A DNA stretch of 64,000 nucleotides from Micromonospora kangleipakensis (GTDB lineage: Bacteria; Actinomycetota; Actinomycetes; Mycobacteriales; Micromonosporaceae): contig NZ_SHLD01000001.1 of the NCBI RefSeq assembly GCF_004217615.1, positions 2,852,001 through 2,916,000 of the forward strand, read 5' to 3'. The position numbers and the translations under genes were made by a program. This document shows positions 46,456 through 56,663 of this stretch, in pieces; position 1 is the first letter of the stretch; each line of letters starts with the position of its first letter. The notes under the pieces are model-generated. The model was not told the origin of the DNA, did no database searches, and saw nothing but the letters and a program-made list of their open reading frames with translations.

Positions 46456-47465
46456 CGACCACAGCAACGCCGGCCAAGGAGAAGGGCCTGCTCGGGACGC
46501 TTGCGGGCGGCCGGTCGATCCCCGGCCGGGTCGTCCCGGTACTCGCCACGTTCGTGCTCTTCGTGCTCCTCTTCGGCGTCGGCGCCGGCCGCTACGACGG
46601 GTTCACCTCCGGCCAGGTCGTGGCCAACCTGTTCATCGACAATTCCTTCCTGATCGTGCTCGCCGTGGGCATGACCTTCGTCATCGTGACCGGCGGGATC
46701 GACCTGTCGGTGGGCGCGGTGGTCGCGCTGTCGACGATGGTGGCCGCGGCCGGCCTGGGGGCCGGTCTGCCGGCGCCGCTCGTGGTGCTGCTGGTGCTGG
46801 CCATGGGGTCGACACTCGGCCTGCTGATGGGCCTGGTCATCCACTACTTCGAGATCCAGCCGTTCATCGTGACGCTCGCCGGCATGTTCCTCGCCCGAGG
46901 GCTGTGCTTCGTGGTCGGCGTCCAGTCGATCTCCATCAAGGACCCGACCTTCCGCAGCATTGCCACCGCCTCCCTGCCGCTGTCCGCGAACGTGTCGATC
47001 ACCTGGAGTGTGGTGATCGCGCTGGCCATCGTGGCGGTGGCCGGCTGGGTCCTGCACCGCACCCGGTTCGGACGCACCGCCTATGCGGTCGGCGGCAACG
47101 AGAACTCGGCGATGCTCATGGGCCTGCCGGTCGCCAGGGTCAAGGTCGGCGTCTACGTCATCAGCGGAATCTGCTCCGCGACCGCCGGGCTCCTCTTCGC
47201 CCTCTACATGCTCTCCGGCTACGGCCTGCACGCCGTCGGCATGGAACTGGACGCCATCGCCTCCGTCGTGATCGGCGGCACGCTGCTCTCGGGCGGCGTC
47301 GGTTACGTCCTCGGGTCGCTGCTCGGCGTTCTCGTCCTGGGTGTCATCCAGACGTTGATCTCGTTCCAAGGCACGCTGAGCTCATGGTGGACAAAAATCG
47401 CGATCGGAACCCTGCTGCTCCTCTTCATCGTGATGCAGAGGGTCTTCATGCGGAGGCAGCCGTGA
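46452..47465 (+). CDS. yjfF: Sugar ABC transporter permease (YjfF-like)
   Basis: A 337-residue second permease of the same family: VLAVGMTFVIVTGGIDLSVGAVVALS, FIVTLAGMFLARGLCFVVG (a YjfF-type segment), YAVGGNENSAMLMGLPVARVKVGVYVISG and LDAIASVVIGGTLLSGGVGYVLGS. Paired different permeases are characteristic of the YtfQRT/YjfF furanose system, as opposed to one homodimeric permease in ribose systems. ATGA overlap upstream, GTGA overlap with the repressor downstream. Confidence 0.9.
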   Translation: MTTTATPAKEKGLLGTLAGGRSIPGRVVPVLATFVLFVLLFGVGAGRYDGFTSGQVVANLFIDNSFLIVLAVGMTFVIVTGGIDLSVGAVVALSTMVAAAGLGAGLPAPLVVLLVLAMGSTLGLLMGLVIHYFEIQPFIVTLAGMFLARGLCFVVGVQSISIKDPTFRSIATASLPLSANVSITWSVVIALAIVAVAGWVLHRTRFGRTAYAVGGNENSAMLMGLPVARVKVGVYVISGICSATAGLLFALYMLSGYGLHAVGMELDAIASVVIGGTLLSGGVGYVLGSLLGVLVLGVIQTLISFQGTLSSWWTKIAIGTLLLLFIVMQRVFMRRQP

Positions 47466-48484
47466 CGGCGGCTGCCGCCAAGGCGCCGGTGATGGCCGAC
47501 GTCGCTCGCCTGGCGGGCGTGTCGCACCAGACGGTGTCCCGGGTGATCAACGGGTCGGCCAGCATCAAGCCGGAGACCCGGGAGCGGGTGCTCCAGGCCA
47601 TCGAACGGCTCGGCTACCGTCCCAACACCGCCGCCCGCGCCCTGGTGCGCGGACGCTCCGGGATGATCGGCATCATCGGCACCGCCAGGACGCTGTTCGG
47701 TCCGACGAGTATTCACCGGAGCGTTGAGGACGCCGCGCGGGCCGCCGGATACTTCGCCACCTCGGTGAGCCTGTCCGAGGTGACGCGGCGAGCCCTCGAC
47801 GACGCCACCGACCATCTCATGCGGGTCGGCGTGGAGGGCATCGTCATGATTGCCGGTCACGACGAGGCTCTCGAGGTGGTGCGCAAGCAGCGCTCCGGCG
47901 TCCCCTTCGTCGTCGTGGAGGGGGACCTGTCCAAGGCGTCCCGCACGGTCGGCGTCGACCAGGTGCTCGGCGCTCGGCTGGCCACCGAGCACCTCCTGAA
48001 GCTCGGGCACCGCGAGATCGTGCACGTCAGCGGTCCGCTCAACTGGGCGGAGGCGCGCGCCCGGGTCGAGGGCTGGCGCCTGGCGATGAGTGAGGCGGGG
48101 CTGCGCCCGGCCGAGCCGGTGCCCGGCGACTGGAGTTCCGCGAGCGGGTATGCCGCCGGGCTGCGGATCTGCGAGATGTCGGAGACCACCGCGGTCTTCG
48201 CGGCGAACGACCAGATGGCGATCGGTGTGCTCCGCGCGCTGCACGAGCGCGGTCGGCGGGTGCCGGAGGACATCTCCGTCGTCGGGTTTGACGACGTCCC
48301 CGAGGCCGCCTACCTCATCCCGCCACTGACGACGATCGAGCAGGACTTCGAGGCCATCGGTCGACGTGCGATAGACGTCATCACCCAGGCGATCAACGGC
48401 GATGACCTCCAGCCCTCGCCATTGGTCATTCCCAAGCTCGTGGTGCGCCAGAGCACCGCCCCCCCGACAAGGACCAGCACATGA
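47462..48484 (+). CDS. LacI family transcriptional repressor of the arabinose locus
   Basis: A 340-residue regulator. The HTH and hinge read VMADVARLAGVSHQTVSRVINGSASIKPETRERVLQAIERLGYRPNTAARALVRGRS, followed by a periplasmic-binding-protein fold (GIIGTARTLFGPT, VVVEGDLSKASRTVGVDQVLGARLATEHLL, FAANDQMAIGVLRALHERGRRVPEDISVVGFDDVPEA). GTG 47462 has GGAGG just upstream and overlaps the permease stop; its own stop overlaps araB. Sitting inside the operon, it probably represses its own expression and the divergent enzyme operon through the three GTGAGCGYTAACA sites, with arabinose or a derivative as inducer. The last point is inference. Confidence 0.9.
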   Translation: MTAAAAKAPVMADVARLAGVSHQTVSRVINGSASIKPETRERVLQAIERLGYRPNTAARALVRGRSGMIGIIGTARTLFGPTSIHRSVEDAARAAGYFATSVSLSEVTRRALDDATDHLMRVGVEGIVMIAGHDEALEVVRKQRSGVPFVVVEGDLSKASRTVGVDQVLGARLATEHLLKLGHREIVHVSGPLNWAEARARVEGWRLAMSEAGLRPAEPVPGDWSSASGYAAGLRICEMSETTAVFAANDQMAIGVLRALHERGRRVPEDISVVGFDDVPEAAYLIPPLTTIEQDFEAIGRRAIDVITQAINGDDLQPSPLVIPKLVVRQSTAPPTRTST

Positions 48485-50139
48485 GTGACGAGAAGTACGT
48501 GGTGGGCGTCGACTACGGGACGCTCTCGGGACGAGCCCTGGTGGTCCGTGTCTCCGACGGTGCCGAGCTGGGGTCGGCCGTGCACGAGTACCCCCACGCG
48601 GTGGTGACCGAGGCCCTGCCCGGCGGCCAGCCGCTGCCTCCGGAATGGGCGCTGCAGGTGCCCCAGGACTACCGCGAGGTGCTGCAGGTGGCGGTGCCGC
48701 AGGCGGTGCAGGAAGCGGGAATCGACCCGGCCGACGTCACCGGCGTCGGCACGGACTTCACCGCGTGCACCATGATCCCGACGCTCGCCGACGGTACCCC
48801 GCTGTCCGAGCTGGACCAGTTCACCGCCCGGCCCCACGCCTACGTCAAGCTCTGGCGGCACCACGCCGCCCAGCCGCACGCCGACCGGATCAACCAGCTC
48901 GCCGCGAAGCGGAACGAACCATGGCTGGCCCGCTACGGCGGCCAGATCTCCTCGGAGTGGGAGTTCGCCAAGGCGCTACAGCTGCTGGAGGAGGATCCGA
49001 CGAGCTACGCGGCCATGCAGCGCTGGGTGGAGGCAGCGGACTGGATCGTCTGGCAGCTCACCGGCCGCTACGTCCGCAACGCCTGCGCCGCCGGCTACAA
49101 GGGCATCTACCAGGACGGGCAGTATCCCGGCCCGGACTTCCTCGCCGAGCTCAATCCCGCGTTCGCCGACTTCGTCGAGACCAAGCTCGACCAGCCCATC
49201 GGCCAGCTGGGGGACACCGCCGGCACGCTGACCGACCGGGCGGCGGCGTGGACCGGTCTGCCGCCCGGCATCCCGGTCGCCGTCGGCAACGTGGACGCCC
49301 ACGTCACGGCAGCCGCGGCCAACGCGCTCGAGCCCGGGCAGATGGTCGCCATCATGGGCACCTCCACCTGCCACATCATGAACGGCAGGGAGCTACGCGT
49401 CGTGCCCGGCATGTGCGGCGTGGTGAAGAACGGCATCGTCAAGGGGCTCTGGGGCTACGAGGCCGGGCAGAGCGGCGTGGGCGACATCTTCGCGCACTTC
49501 GTGCGGACGCACGTGCCGGCCAGCTACACGTCCCGGGCCCGCGCCGAAGGCTTGAGCATCCACGAGTACCTCACCAGCCTGGCGTCGACCCAGCGGGTGG
49601 GGGAGCACGGCCTGCTCGCCCTGGACTGGCACAGCGGCAACCGCTCGGTGCTCGTCGATCACGAGCTGTCCGGCCTGTTGGTGGGAGAGACGCTGGCCAC
49701 CCGGCCGGAGGACATCTACCGGGCGCTCATCGAGGCCACCGCCTTCGGCACCCGAACCATCATCGAGACCTTCCGGGACGCCGGGGTGCCGGTCACCGAG
49801 CTGGTCGTCGCGGGCGGACTCGTCAAGAACCCGATGCTCATGCAGATCTACAGCGATGTGACCCGACTACCGCTGTCCATAGTTCCGTCGGAGCAGGCAC
49901 CCGCGCTGGGTGCGGCCATCCACGCCGCGGTCGCCGCCGGAGCGTATCCGGACGTACGCACGGCGGCCGCGCGGATGGGCCACGCCGAGCGCGCGGCGTA
50001 CACCCCGCACGAGGCGGACGCCGCGGTCTACGACGAACTCTTCGCCGAGTACACCACGCTGCACGACCACTTCGGCAGAGGCGACAACAAGCTGATGCGC
50101 AAGCTGCGTGCGATCCAGCGTTCGGCGGTGGCCCGATGA
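48481..50139 (+). CDS. araB: L-ribulokinase
   Basis: A 552-residue FGGY-family kinase: VVGVDYGTLSGRALVVRVSDG, DVTGVGTDFTACTMIPTLADG, WRHHAAQPHADRIN, MVAIMGTSTCHIMNG, WGYEAGQSGVGDIFAHFV and GTRTIIETFRDAGVPVTELVVAGGLVKNPMLMQIYSDV. These are specific for AraB. It phosphorylates L-ribulose (made by AraA) to L-ribulose 5-phosphate with ATP in the cytoplasm. Start overlaps the lacI stop and stop overlaps the araD start, four bases each. Confidence 0.95.
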   Translation: MSDEKYVVGVDYGTLSGRALVVRVSDGAELGSAVHEYPHAVVTEALPGGQPLPPEWALQVPQDYREVLQVAVPQAVQEAGIDPADVTGVGTDFTACTMIPTLADGTPLSELDQFTARPHAYVKLWRHHAAQPHADRINQLAAKRNEPWLARYGGQISSEWEFAKALQLLEEDPTSYAAMQRWVEAADWIVWQLTGRYVRNACAAGYKGIYQDGQYPGPDFLAELNPAFADFVETKLDQPIGQLGDTAGTLTDRAAAWTGLPPGIPVAVGNVDAHVTAAAANALEPGQMVAIMGTSTCHIMNGRELRVVPGMCGVVKNGIVKGLWGYEAGQSGVGDIFAHFVRTHVPASYTSRARAEGLSIHEYLTSLASTQRVGEHGLLALDWHSGNRSVLVDHELSGLLVGETLATRPEDIYRALIEATAFGTRTIIETFRDAGVPVTELVVAGGLVKNPMLMQIYSDVTRLPLSIVPSEQAPALGAAIHAAVAAGAYPDVRTAAARMGHAERAAYTPHEADAAVYDELFAEYTTLHDHFGRGDNKLMRKLRAIQRSAVAR

Positions 50140-50813
50140 GCGTCATCCAGTCGGTCAACGCCACCATCACGTCGCTGCGCGCCCAGGTGGCGGCATTGCA
50201 CGCCGAGCTGCCCCGCAACGCACTCGTGGTGTGGACGGCCGGCAACGTCTCGGCCCGCGTGCCCGGTGCGGACCTGCTGGTCATCAAGCCGTCGGGGGTC
50301 AGCTACGACGACATCCGCCCGGAGAACATGGTCATCACCGACCTCGACGCCAACCTGGTCGACGGAGACCTGGCGCCGTCGTCGGACACCGCCGCCCACG
50401 CATACGTCTACAAGCACATGCCACGCGTGGGCGGCGTCGTGCACACCCACTCCACGTACGCGACCGCCTGGGCCGCCCGCGGTGAGCCCATCCCGTGCGT
50501 GCTCACCATGATCGCCGACGAGTTCGGCGGCGAGATTCCGGTCGGCCCGTTCGCGCTCATCGGCGACGACTCCATCGGTCGCGGCATCGTGGCCACGCTC
50601 CGGACCCACCGCTCACCGGCCGTCCTCATGCGCAACCACGGCGTCTTCACCATCGGGACCCACGCCCGAGCGGCGGTCAAAGCCGCCGTGATGTGCGAGG
50701 ACGTCGCCCGCACCGTCCACATCGCTCGTCAGCTCGGTGCACCGCTGCCGCTGCGGCAAAGCGACATCGACGCCCTCTACGACCGCTACCAGAACGTCTA
50801 CGGGCAGGCGTGA
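50136..50813 (+). CDS. araD: L-ribulose-5-phosphate 4-epimerase
   Basis: A 225-residue class II aldolase-fold enzyme. Seen: [52 protein letters not shown], the zinc-binding [10 protein letters not shown] and a third His in [10 protein letters not shown]. It converts L-ribulose 5-phosphate to D-xylulose 5-phosphate, feeding the pentose phosphate pathway. Start ATGA-overlaps araB. It is 26 bases before araA. Confidence 0.92.
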   Translation: MSVIQSVNATITSLRAQVAALHAELPRNALVVWTAGNVSARVPGADLLVIKPSGVSYDDIRPENMVITDLDANLVDGDLAPSSDTAAHAYVYKHMPRVGGVVHTHSTYATAWAARGEPIPCVLTMIADEFGGEIPVGPFALIGDDSIGRGIVATLRTHRSPAVLMRNHGVFTIGTHARAAVKAAVMCEDVARTVHIARQLGAPLPLRQSDIDALYDRYQNVYGQA

Positions 50814-50839
50814 GCCGCACCCCGACAGGAGAACCCGCC

Positions 50840-52345
50840 ATGGCATCGGCCACGAAACCCGAGGTCTGGTTCCTCACCGGCAGCCAGCACCTTTACGGAC
50901 CGGAAACCCTCATCCAGGTCGCCGACCAGTCCCAGCAGATCCAGCGAACCCTGGTGTCCTCGGGTCAACTCGCCGCCGAGATCGTCTGGAAGCCGGTGCT
51001 GACCGACTCGACCGCGATACGCCACGTGATGCTCGAGGCCAACGCGGACCCCGGCTGCGTGGGCGTCATCGCCTGGATGCACACGTTCTCACCGGCCAAG
51101 ATGTGGATCGCTGGTCTGGACATGCTGCGCAAGCCGCTGCTGCACCTGCACACCCAGCTCAACGCGGCGCTGCCCTGGGCGTCCATCGACATGGATTTCA
51201 TGAATCTCAACCAGGCCGCGCACGGTGACCGGGAGTTCGGCTACATCCTGACGCGGCTCGGGGTGACCCGCAAGACCATCGTCGGCCACGCCTCCGACCC
51301 CGAGGTGGTCGCCCGACTCGACGGCTGGATCCGCGCTGCCCTCGGCCTGGACCACCTGCGCGGGCTGCGCCTGGCACGGTTCGGCGACAACATGCGCGAC
51401 GTCGCGGTGACCGAGGGGGACAAGGTGGAGGCTGAGCTGCGGTTCGGCGTCTCGGTCAACACCTACGGCGTCAACGACCTGGTCGCTGCGGTCGACGACG
51501 CATCCGCGGACGAGGTCGACGCGCTCGTCGCCGAGTACGCCGACGCGTACCGCCTCGCACCGGAACTGGCCCGGGGTGGCGGGCGCCACGAGTCCCTGCG
51601 GTACGCCGCGCGCATCGAGGTCGGCCTGCGCGACTTCCTCACCGCGGGTGGCTTCGGCGCGTTCACCACGAACTTCCAGGACCTCGGCGACCTGCGGCAG
51701 CTGCCCGGTCTGGCGGTGCAACGGCTGATGGCCGACGGCTACGGCTTCGGCGGTGAGGGGGACTGGAAGACCTCCGCTCTCCTCGCCGCGATCAAGGCCA
51801 TGGGTGCCGGCAGCGGGCGGGGCACCTCATTCATGGAGGACTACACCTACCACCTGGGGCCGGGCGAGCCGAAGATTCTCGGGGCGCACATGCTGGAGGT
51901 CTGCCCGAGCATCGCCGCGCACCGGCCGTCCTGCGAGATCCACCCGCTGAGCATCGGCGACCGGGAGGACCCGGTACGACTGGTGTTCGACGCCGCACCG
52001 GGCGCCGGCGTGGTGATCGGCATGACGGACCTCGGCGACCGGTTCCGGCTGGTCGCCAACACGGTCGAGGTGACACCGCCGGATGAGCCGCTGCCCAACC
52101 TGCCGGTTGCCCGCGCGGTGTGGAAGCCGGCCCCGTCGCTGTCCACCTCCGCCGAGGCGTGGCTCATGGCCGGCGGACCGCACCACACCGTGCTGACCCA
52201 GGCAGTTGGCGCGGAGACGTTGCGGGACTTCGCCGACATGCTGAAATCCGAATTCCTGCTCATCGACCACCGCACCACCCCGTCCGACCTGGGTGACCGG
52301 CTGCGGTGGAACCAGGCCTACTACCGGCTGATGCACAGCCGCTAG
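50840..52345 (+). CDS. araA: L-arabinose isomerase
   Basis: A 501-residue protein with the AraA hallmarks: [111 protein letters not shown] and MLEVCPSIA, which include the metal-binding Glu and His residues. It converts L-arabinose to L-ribulose. ACAGGAGAA precedes ATG 50840. The araB-araD-araA order completes the route from arabinose to D-xylulose 5-phosphate. Confidence 0.96.
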   Translation: MASATKPEVWFLTGSQHLYGPETLIQVADQSQQIQRTLVSSGQLAAEIVWKPVLTDSTAIRHVMLEANADPGCVGVIAWMHTFSPAKMWIAGLDMLRKPLLHLHTQLNAALPWASIDMDFMNLNQAAHGDREFGYILTRLGVTRKTIVGHASDPEVVARLDGWIRAALGLDHLRGLRLARFGDNMRDVAVTEGDKVEAELRFGVSVNTYGVNDLVAAVDDASADEVDALVAEYADAYRLAPELARGGGRHESLRYAARIEVGLRDFLTAGGFGAFTTNFQDLGDLRQLPGLAVQRLMADGYGFGGEGDWKTSALLAAIKAMGAGSGRGTSFMEDYTYHLGPGEPKILGAHMLEVCPSIAAHRPSCEIHPLSIGDREDPVRLVFDAAPGAGVVIGMTDLGDRFRLVANTVEVTPPDEPLPNLPVARAVWKPAPSLSTSAEAWLMAGGPHHTVLTQAVGAETLRDFADMLKSEFLLIDHRTTPSDLGDRLRWNQAYYRLMHSR

Positions 52346-52388
52346 ACCCCGGCCGAGGTACCCCTTTCCCCCCTCAGAAGGAGACATC

Positions 52389-53516
52389 ATGCTCATCACC
52401 CGTCTTTCCTCGGTGGCGGCGGCCATCGTCCTCGTCACGGCCCTGACCGCCTGCGGTTCCAGCACCAAGACCGTCGACCAGCAGGCACAGTCCGGCGACA
52501 ACGCGGGCGCACTGGTCGGCGTCACCATGCCCACCAAGTCGTCGGAGCGGTGGATCAGCGACGGCGAGAACGTCAAGAAGCAGCTGGAGGCGCTCGGCTA
52601 CAAGGTCGACCTGCAGTACGCCGAGAACGACATCCCGACCCAGGTCAACCAGCTGGAGAACCAGATCACCAAGGGCGCCAAGCTGCTCATCATCGCGTCC
52701 ATCGACGGCACCGCGCTGACCACGCAGCTGCAGCAGGCGAGGGACAAGAACATCTCGGTCATCGCGTACGACCGGCTCATCCGCAAGAGCCCGAACGTCG
52801 ACTACTACGCGACGTTCGACAACTTCAAGGTCGGTGTGCAGCAGGCGACCTCGCTGCTGGTGGGCCTCAAACTGCTCAAGCCGGACGGCTCGCCCGGTGA
52901 GGCGAAGGGGCCGTTCAACATCGAGCTGTTCGCTGGCTCGCCGGACGACAACAACGCCACGTTCTTCTTCAACGGTGCGATGAGCGTGCTGCAGCCGCAC
53001 ATCGACAAGGGCGCGCTCGTGGTGAAGAGCGGCCAGAAGGACTTCAAGACCGTCGCCATCCTGCGCTGGGACCCGGCCACCGCGCAGAAGCGCATGGAGG
53101 ACCTGCTGACCTCGACGTACACGGGCGGCGCCACGGTCGACGGGGTGCTGTCGCCGTACGACGGGCTGTCGATCGGCATCCTGTCGGCCCTCAAGAGCAA
53201 CGGTTACGGCACCGCCGGCCAGCCGTACCCGGTCGTCACTGGCCAGGACGCGGAGCTGGCGTCGGTGAAGTCCATCATCGCGGGTGAGCAGTACTCGACG
53301 ATCTACAAGGACACCCGCGAGCTCGCCAAGGTGACGGTGGAGATGGCCGACGCCGTGCTCAAGGGGAGCAAACCGCAGGTGAACAACGACAAGGACTACG
53401 ACAACGGGGTCAAGGTGGTGCCGTCGTACCTGCTGCAGCCCGTCATCGTAGACAAGAGCAACTACAAGCAGGCGCTCGTCGACACCGGTTACTACACCGG
53501 CGCGCAGCTGGGCTGA
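52389..53516 (+). CDS. chvE: ChvE-like sugar-binding lipoprotein of a second ABC transporter
   Basis: A 375-residue binding protein with lipobox LTAC. It has the multiple-sugar (ChvE/XylF-like) pattern: [116 protein letters not shown] and [26 protein letters not shown]. ChvE-type proteins bind galactose, glucose, arabinose and related pyranoses. AAGGAGACATC precedes the ATG. It follows araA by 43 bases and is followed by a strong stem-loop. Confidence 0.88.
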   Translation: MLITRLSSVAAAIVLVTALTACGSSTKTVDQQAQSGDNAGALVGVTMPTKSSERWISDGENVKKQLEALGYKVDLQYAENDIPTQVNQLENQITKGAKLLIIASIDGTALTTQLQQARDKNISVIAYDRLIRKSPNVDYYATFDNFKVGVQQATSLLVGLKLLKPDGSPGEAKGPFNIELFAGSPDDNNATFFFNGAMSVLQPHIDKGALVVKSGQKDFKTVAILRWDPATAQKRMEDLLTSTYTGGATVDGVLSPYDGLSIGILSALKSNGYGTAGQPYPVVTGQDAELASVKSIIAGEQYSTIYKDTRELAKVTVEMADAVLKGSKPQVNNDKDYDNGVKVVPSYLLQPVIVDKSNYKQALVDTGYYTGAQLG

Positions 53517-53524
53517 CCCGGGGT

Positions 53525-53561
53525 GACTCCCGCCGCGCCCTCAAGAGGCGCGGCGGGAGTC
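53525..53561 (+). terminator. Stem-loop after the chvE-like gene (partial terminator)
   Basis: GACTCCCGCCGCGCC and its complement form a perfect 15-bp stem with a seven-base loop, then TCTTC. It lies nine bases after the binding-protein stop and resembles, in place, the hairpin at 43695-43728. Confidence 0.8.
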
Positions 53562-53602
53562 TTCAGCCTCGTAGCACACGTGCCGGCGGAGGGAGTGCGG
53601 CG

Positions 53603-55129
53603 ATGAGCGACCACATCCTGCAGATGCAGGGCATCACCAAGACGTTTCCCGGGGTCATGGCGCTTCAGGACGTCAACCTGTCCGTGCGCCGGGGGGAGGT
53701 CCACGCGATCTGTGGCGAGAACGGCGCGGGTAAGTCGACGCTGATGAAGGTGCTGTCCGGGGTGTACCCGCACGGCACGTACCAGGGCGAGATCTACTTC
53801 GACGGCGAGCCGTGCCGATTCTCCGGCATCCGCGATAGCGAGCACCGCGGGATCGTCATCATTCATCAGGAGCTCGCGCTGTGCCCCCAGCTGTCGATCG
53901 CGGAGAACATCTTCCTCGGCAACGAGCGGGCCCATCAGGGCCTGATCGACTGGAACAGGACCAACCACGAGGCGGCACAGCTGCTGGCGCGGGTGGGCCT
54001 GGCCGAAAATCCGGTAACCCCGGTGTTCGATCTCGGGGTGGGAAAGCAGCAGCTGGTGGAGATCGCCAAGGCGCTCTCCAAGGAGGTGAAGCTGCTGATC
54101 CTCGACGAGCCGACCGCGGCGTTGAACGACGAGGACTCGGCGCACCTGCTGGATCTGCTGCGCGGGCTGCGTGACGCGGGGATCACCTGCGTGATCATCT
54201 CGCACAAACTCAACGAGGTCCTCGCGATCGCGGACGCCATCACCATCCTCCGCGACGGGCGCACCATCGAGACCCTCGACATGGCCACCGACGAGGTGAC
54301 CGAGGACCGGATCATCTCCGGGATGGTGGGCCGGGACCTGAGCCACCGCTTCCCGCCACACACGCCGAAGATCGGCGAGGAGCTGCTGCGCGTCGAGGAC
54401 TGGACCGTGCACAGCCCGACCCAGCACGGCCGGGTCGTGGTGTCCGGCGCCAACCTGGTGCTGCGCCGCGGGGAGATCGTCGGGCTGGCCGGGCTGATGG
54501 GCGCCGGACGGACGGAGCTGGCGATGAGCGTGTTCGGCCGCTCGTACGGCACGAACATCACCGGGCGGGTCGTCAAGGACGGCAGGGAGATCCACCTGAA
54601 GTCCGTGCGCGACGCCATCCGGCACGGCATCGCGTACGTCACCGAGGACCGGAAACGGTACGGCCTCAACCTGATCGAGGACGTCAAGCGCAATGTCTCC
54701 GCCGCGGCGCTCGGCAAACTGGCGACGCGCGGATGGGTCAACGACAACGAGGAGTACCGGGTCGCCGACGAGTACCGGGCCAGCATGAACATCAAGGCCC
54801 CCAGCGTGCTCAGCCTCACCGGCAAACTCAGCGGCGGAAACCAGCAGAAGGTCGTCCTGTCGAAGTGGATGTTCACCGACGCGGACGTGTTGATCCTGGA
54901 CGAGCCGACCCGGGGCATCGACGTCGGGGCCAAGTACGAGATTTACACGATCATCAACCGGCTCGCCGACGAGGGTAGGGCCGTGCTCGTGATCTCCTCC
55001 GAGCTGCCCGAGCTGCTGGGGCTGTGCGACCGAATCTACACGTTGTCCGCCGGCCGGATTACGGGCGAGGTGCCCCGCGAGCATGCCACGCAGGAGCGGC
55101 TCATGCAGTACATGACCAAGAGACAGTAA
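53603..55129 (+). CDS. gguA: Sugar ABC transporter ATP-binding protein (GguA/MmsA-like)
   Basis: A 508-residue double-ATPase. Domain 1: [31 protein letters not shown] and [23 protein letters not shown]; domain 2: [80 protein letters not shown]. The [16 protein letters not shown] segment is usual for the multiple monosaccharide (Ggu/Mms) group that partners ChvE. It energises import through the permease that follows 13 bases later. Confidence 0.92.
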   Translation: MSDHILQMQGITKTFPGVMALQDVNLSVRRGEVHAICGENGAGKSTLMKVLSGVYPHGTYQGEIYFDGEPCRFSGIRDSEHRGIVIIHQELALCPQLSIAENIFLGNERAHQGLIDWNRTNHEAAQLLARVGLAENPVTPVFDLGVGKQQLVEIAKALSKEVKLLILDEPTAALNDEDSAHLLDLLRGLRDAGITCVIISHKLNEVLAIADAITILRDGRTIETLDMATDEVTEDRIISGMVGRDLSHRFPPHTPKIGEELLRVEDWTVHSPTQHGRVVVSGANLVLRRGEIVGLAGLMGAGRTELAMSVFGRSYGTNITGRVVKDGREIHLKSVRDAIRHGIAYVTEDRKRYGLNLIEDVKRNVSAAALGKLATRGWVNDNEEYRVADEYRASMNIKAPSVLSLTGKLSGGNQQKVVLSKWMFTDADVLILDEPTRGIDVGAKYEIYTIINRLADEGRAVLVISSELPELLGLCDRIYTLSAGRITGEVPREHATQERLMQYMTKRQ

Positions 55130-55142
55130 ACGGGAGACCAGC

Positions 55143-56405
55143 ATGACCAGCGTCGCACCCACCAACGCCGACCTTGCGATGGCCGACACCACGCTGGCCC
55201 AGCCGGGGCAACCGGCCGGCCGCGCGCCACGCCGCTTCACCGTCAACCTGCGTCAGTCCGGCATCTACGTCGCGTTCGCGCTGATCGTGTTGCTGTTCAC
55301 CGTGCTGACCGACGGCGCGATGCTGCAGCCGCAGAACATCAGCAACATCATCGTTCAGAACTCCTACATCCTGATCCTCGCCATCGGCATGATCTTGATC
55401 ATCATCGCCGGACACATCGACCTGTCGGTCGGTTCGGTGGTCGCGGTCACCGGCGCGATCACCGCCGTCCTCACCGTCAACATGGGCGTGCCGTGGCCGC
55501 TCGCCCTGGTCATCACCCTCATCGCTGGCGCTCTCATCGGTGCCTGGCAGGGCTACTGGATCGCCTACTTCGGGATTCCGGCGTTCATCGTCACCCTCGC
55601 CGGCATGCTGCTGTTCCGCGCGCTCACCCTGACCGTGCTCGGTAACCAGGGCATCGGCCCGTTCCCCGAGGAGATCCGCACCCTGTCCAACGGCTTCACC
55701 CAGGGCTACCTCGGCAACGTCGGCCTCGGACCGCTCGGCGGTGCGGACCTGTTCAGCCTGCTCGTCGGCATCACGGCCGTGGCCGGAATAGCCATCACCC
55801 AGTGGCGCACCCGCGCCGCCCGGCTGGGCTACCACCAGGCGGTCGATCCGCTGCCGACTTTCCTCGCCAAGATCGCGCTCGCTGCGTTCCTCGTCCTCGG
55901 GATCGTTGTGCAGCTCGCCCGGTTCCGCAACCTGCCCTGGGTCCTCGTGCTGCTCGCCGCCCTGGTGCTCGGCTACAGCCTGCTGATGAACCGGGCCGTG
56001 TTCGGCCGGCAGATCTACGCCGTCGGCGGAAACCTGCAAGCCGCCGTCCTGTCCGGCGTCAAGGTCAAGTCCAATGTCTTCTGGATCTTTGTGAACATGG
56101 GGGTGCTGTCCGCCCTCGCCGGCATCATCTTCGCCGGCCGCCTCAACCAGGCCGGCCCGACCGCCGGCAACCAGTTCGAGCTCGATGCCATCGCAGCGGC
56201 CTTCATCGGCGGCGCCGCCGTCCAGGGTGGCGTCGGCAAGGTCGTCGGCGCGATCACCGGGGGCCTCATCATGGGCGTCATCAACAACGGCATGTCCCTG
56301 ATCGGGGCTCCCAGTGAGCAGGTGATGCTGGTCAAGGGCCTGGTGCTTCTCGCCGCCGTCGCGTTCGATGTGTGGACCAAGCGGCGGGCCGGCGCCGCAC
56401 GTTAG
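55143..56405 (+). CDS. gguB: Sugar ABC transporter permease (GguB/MmsB-like)
   Basis: A 420-residue permease. LILAIGMILIIIAGHIDLSVGSVVAVTGAI is a GguB/MmsB-type segment; the protein is longer than ribose permeases because of an extra loop after AFIVTLAGMLLFRALTLTVLG, also typical of this group, with a TRAARLGYHQ cytoplasmic stretch. QIYAVGGNLQAAVLSGVKVKSN and LDAIAAAFIGGAAVQGGVGKVVG follow. A single permease type forms the homodimeric channel. Last gene of the plus-strand arabinose cluster. Confidence 0.92.
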   Translation: MTSVAPTNADLAMADTTLAQPGQPAGRAPRRFTVNLRQSGIYVAFALIVLLFTVLTDGAMLQPQNISNIIVQNSYILILAIGMILIIIAGHIDLSVGSVVAVTGAITAVLTVNMGVPWPLALVITLIAGALIGAWQGYWIAYFGIPAFIVTLAGMLLFRALTLTVLGNQGIGPFPEEIRTLSNGFTQGYLGNVGLGPLGGADLFSLLVGITAVAGIAITQWRTRAARLGYHQAVDPLPTFLAKIALAAFLVLGIVVQLARFRNLPWVLVLLAALVLGYSLLMNRAVFGRQIYAVGGNLQAAVLSGVKVKSNVFWIFVNMGVLSALAGIIFAGRLNQAGPTAGNQFELDAIAAAFIGGAAVQGGVGKVVGAITGGLIMGVINNGMSLIGAPSEQVMLVKGLVLLAAVAFDVWTKRRAGAAR

Positions 56406-56483
56406 CCGCGCCCATCGAGCGTGGCGTCGGTTTCCAGCGCCCCGGGCTCATGAAGAGGGGAGAGGCGGTTGGGCCACCCACTC

Positions 56484-56644
56484 CGCCACTGACGGTTCCA
56501 CCCACGGGTTGGCTCCCGCGCCGCGTCAGTAATTCGCCAGTAACGGTTCAGCCGTAGCCTGCCCGACCAGGCCAGCTCCGCGCTTTCCGGTCGCCCTTCC
56601 GGCGGCTTTCCCTGAAACGGAGTTACCGGCTTTCCCTGTATCGG
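56484..56644 (+). promoter_or_regulatory. Two pairs of direct repeats upstream of the protease gene
   Basis: CGCCACTGACGGTTC (56484-56498) recurs as CGCCAGTAACGGTTC (56535-56549), and CGGCTTTCCCTGAAACGG (56603-56620) recurs as CGGCTTTCCCTGTATCGG (56627-56644), spaced 24 bases, ending 20 bases before the start codon. They look like binding sites for one or two regulators. Confidence 0.55.
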
Positions 56645-56663
56645 CGATTGAGGAGCTAGATAA

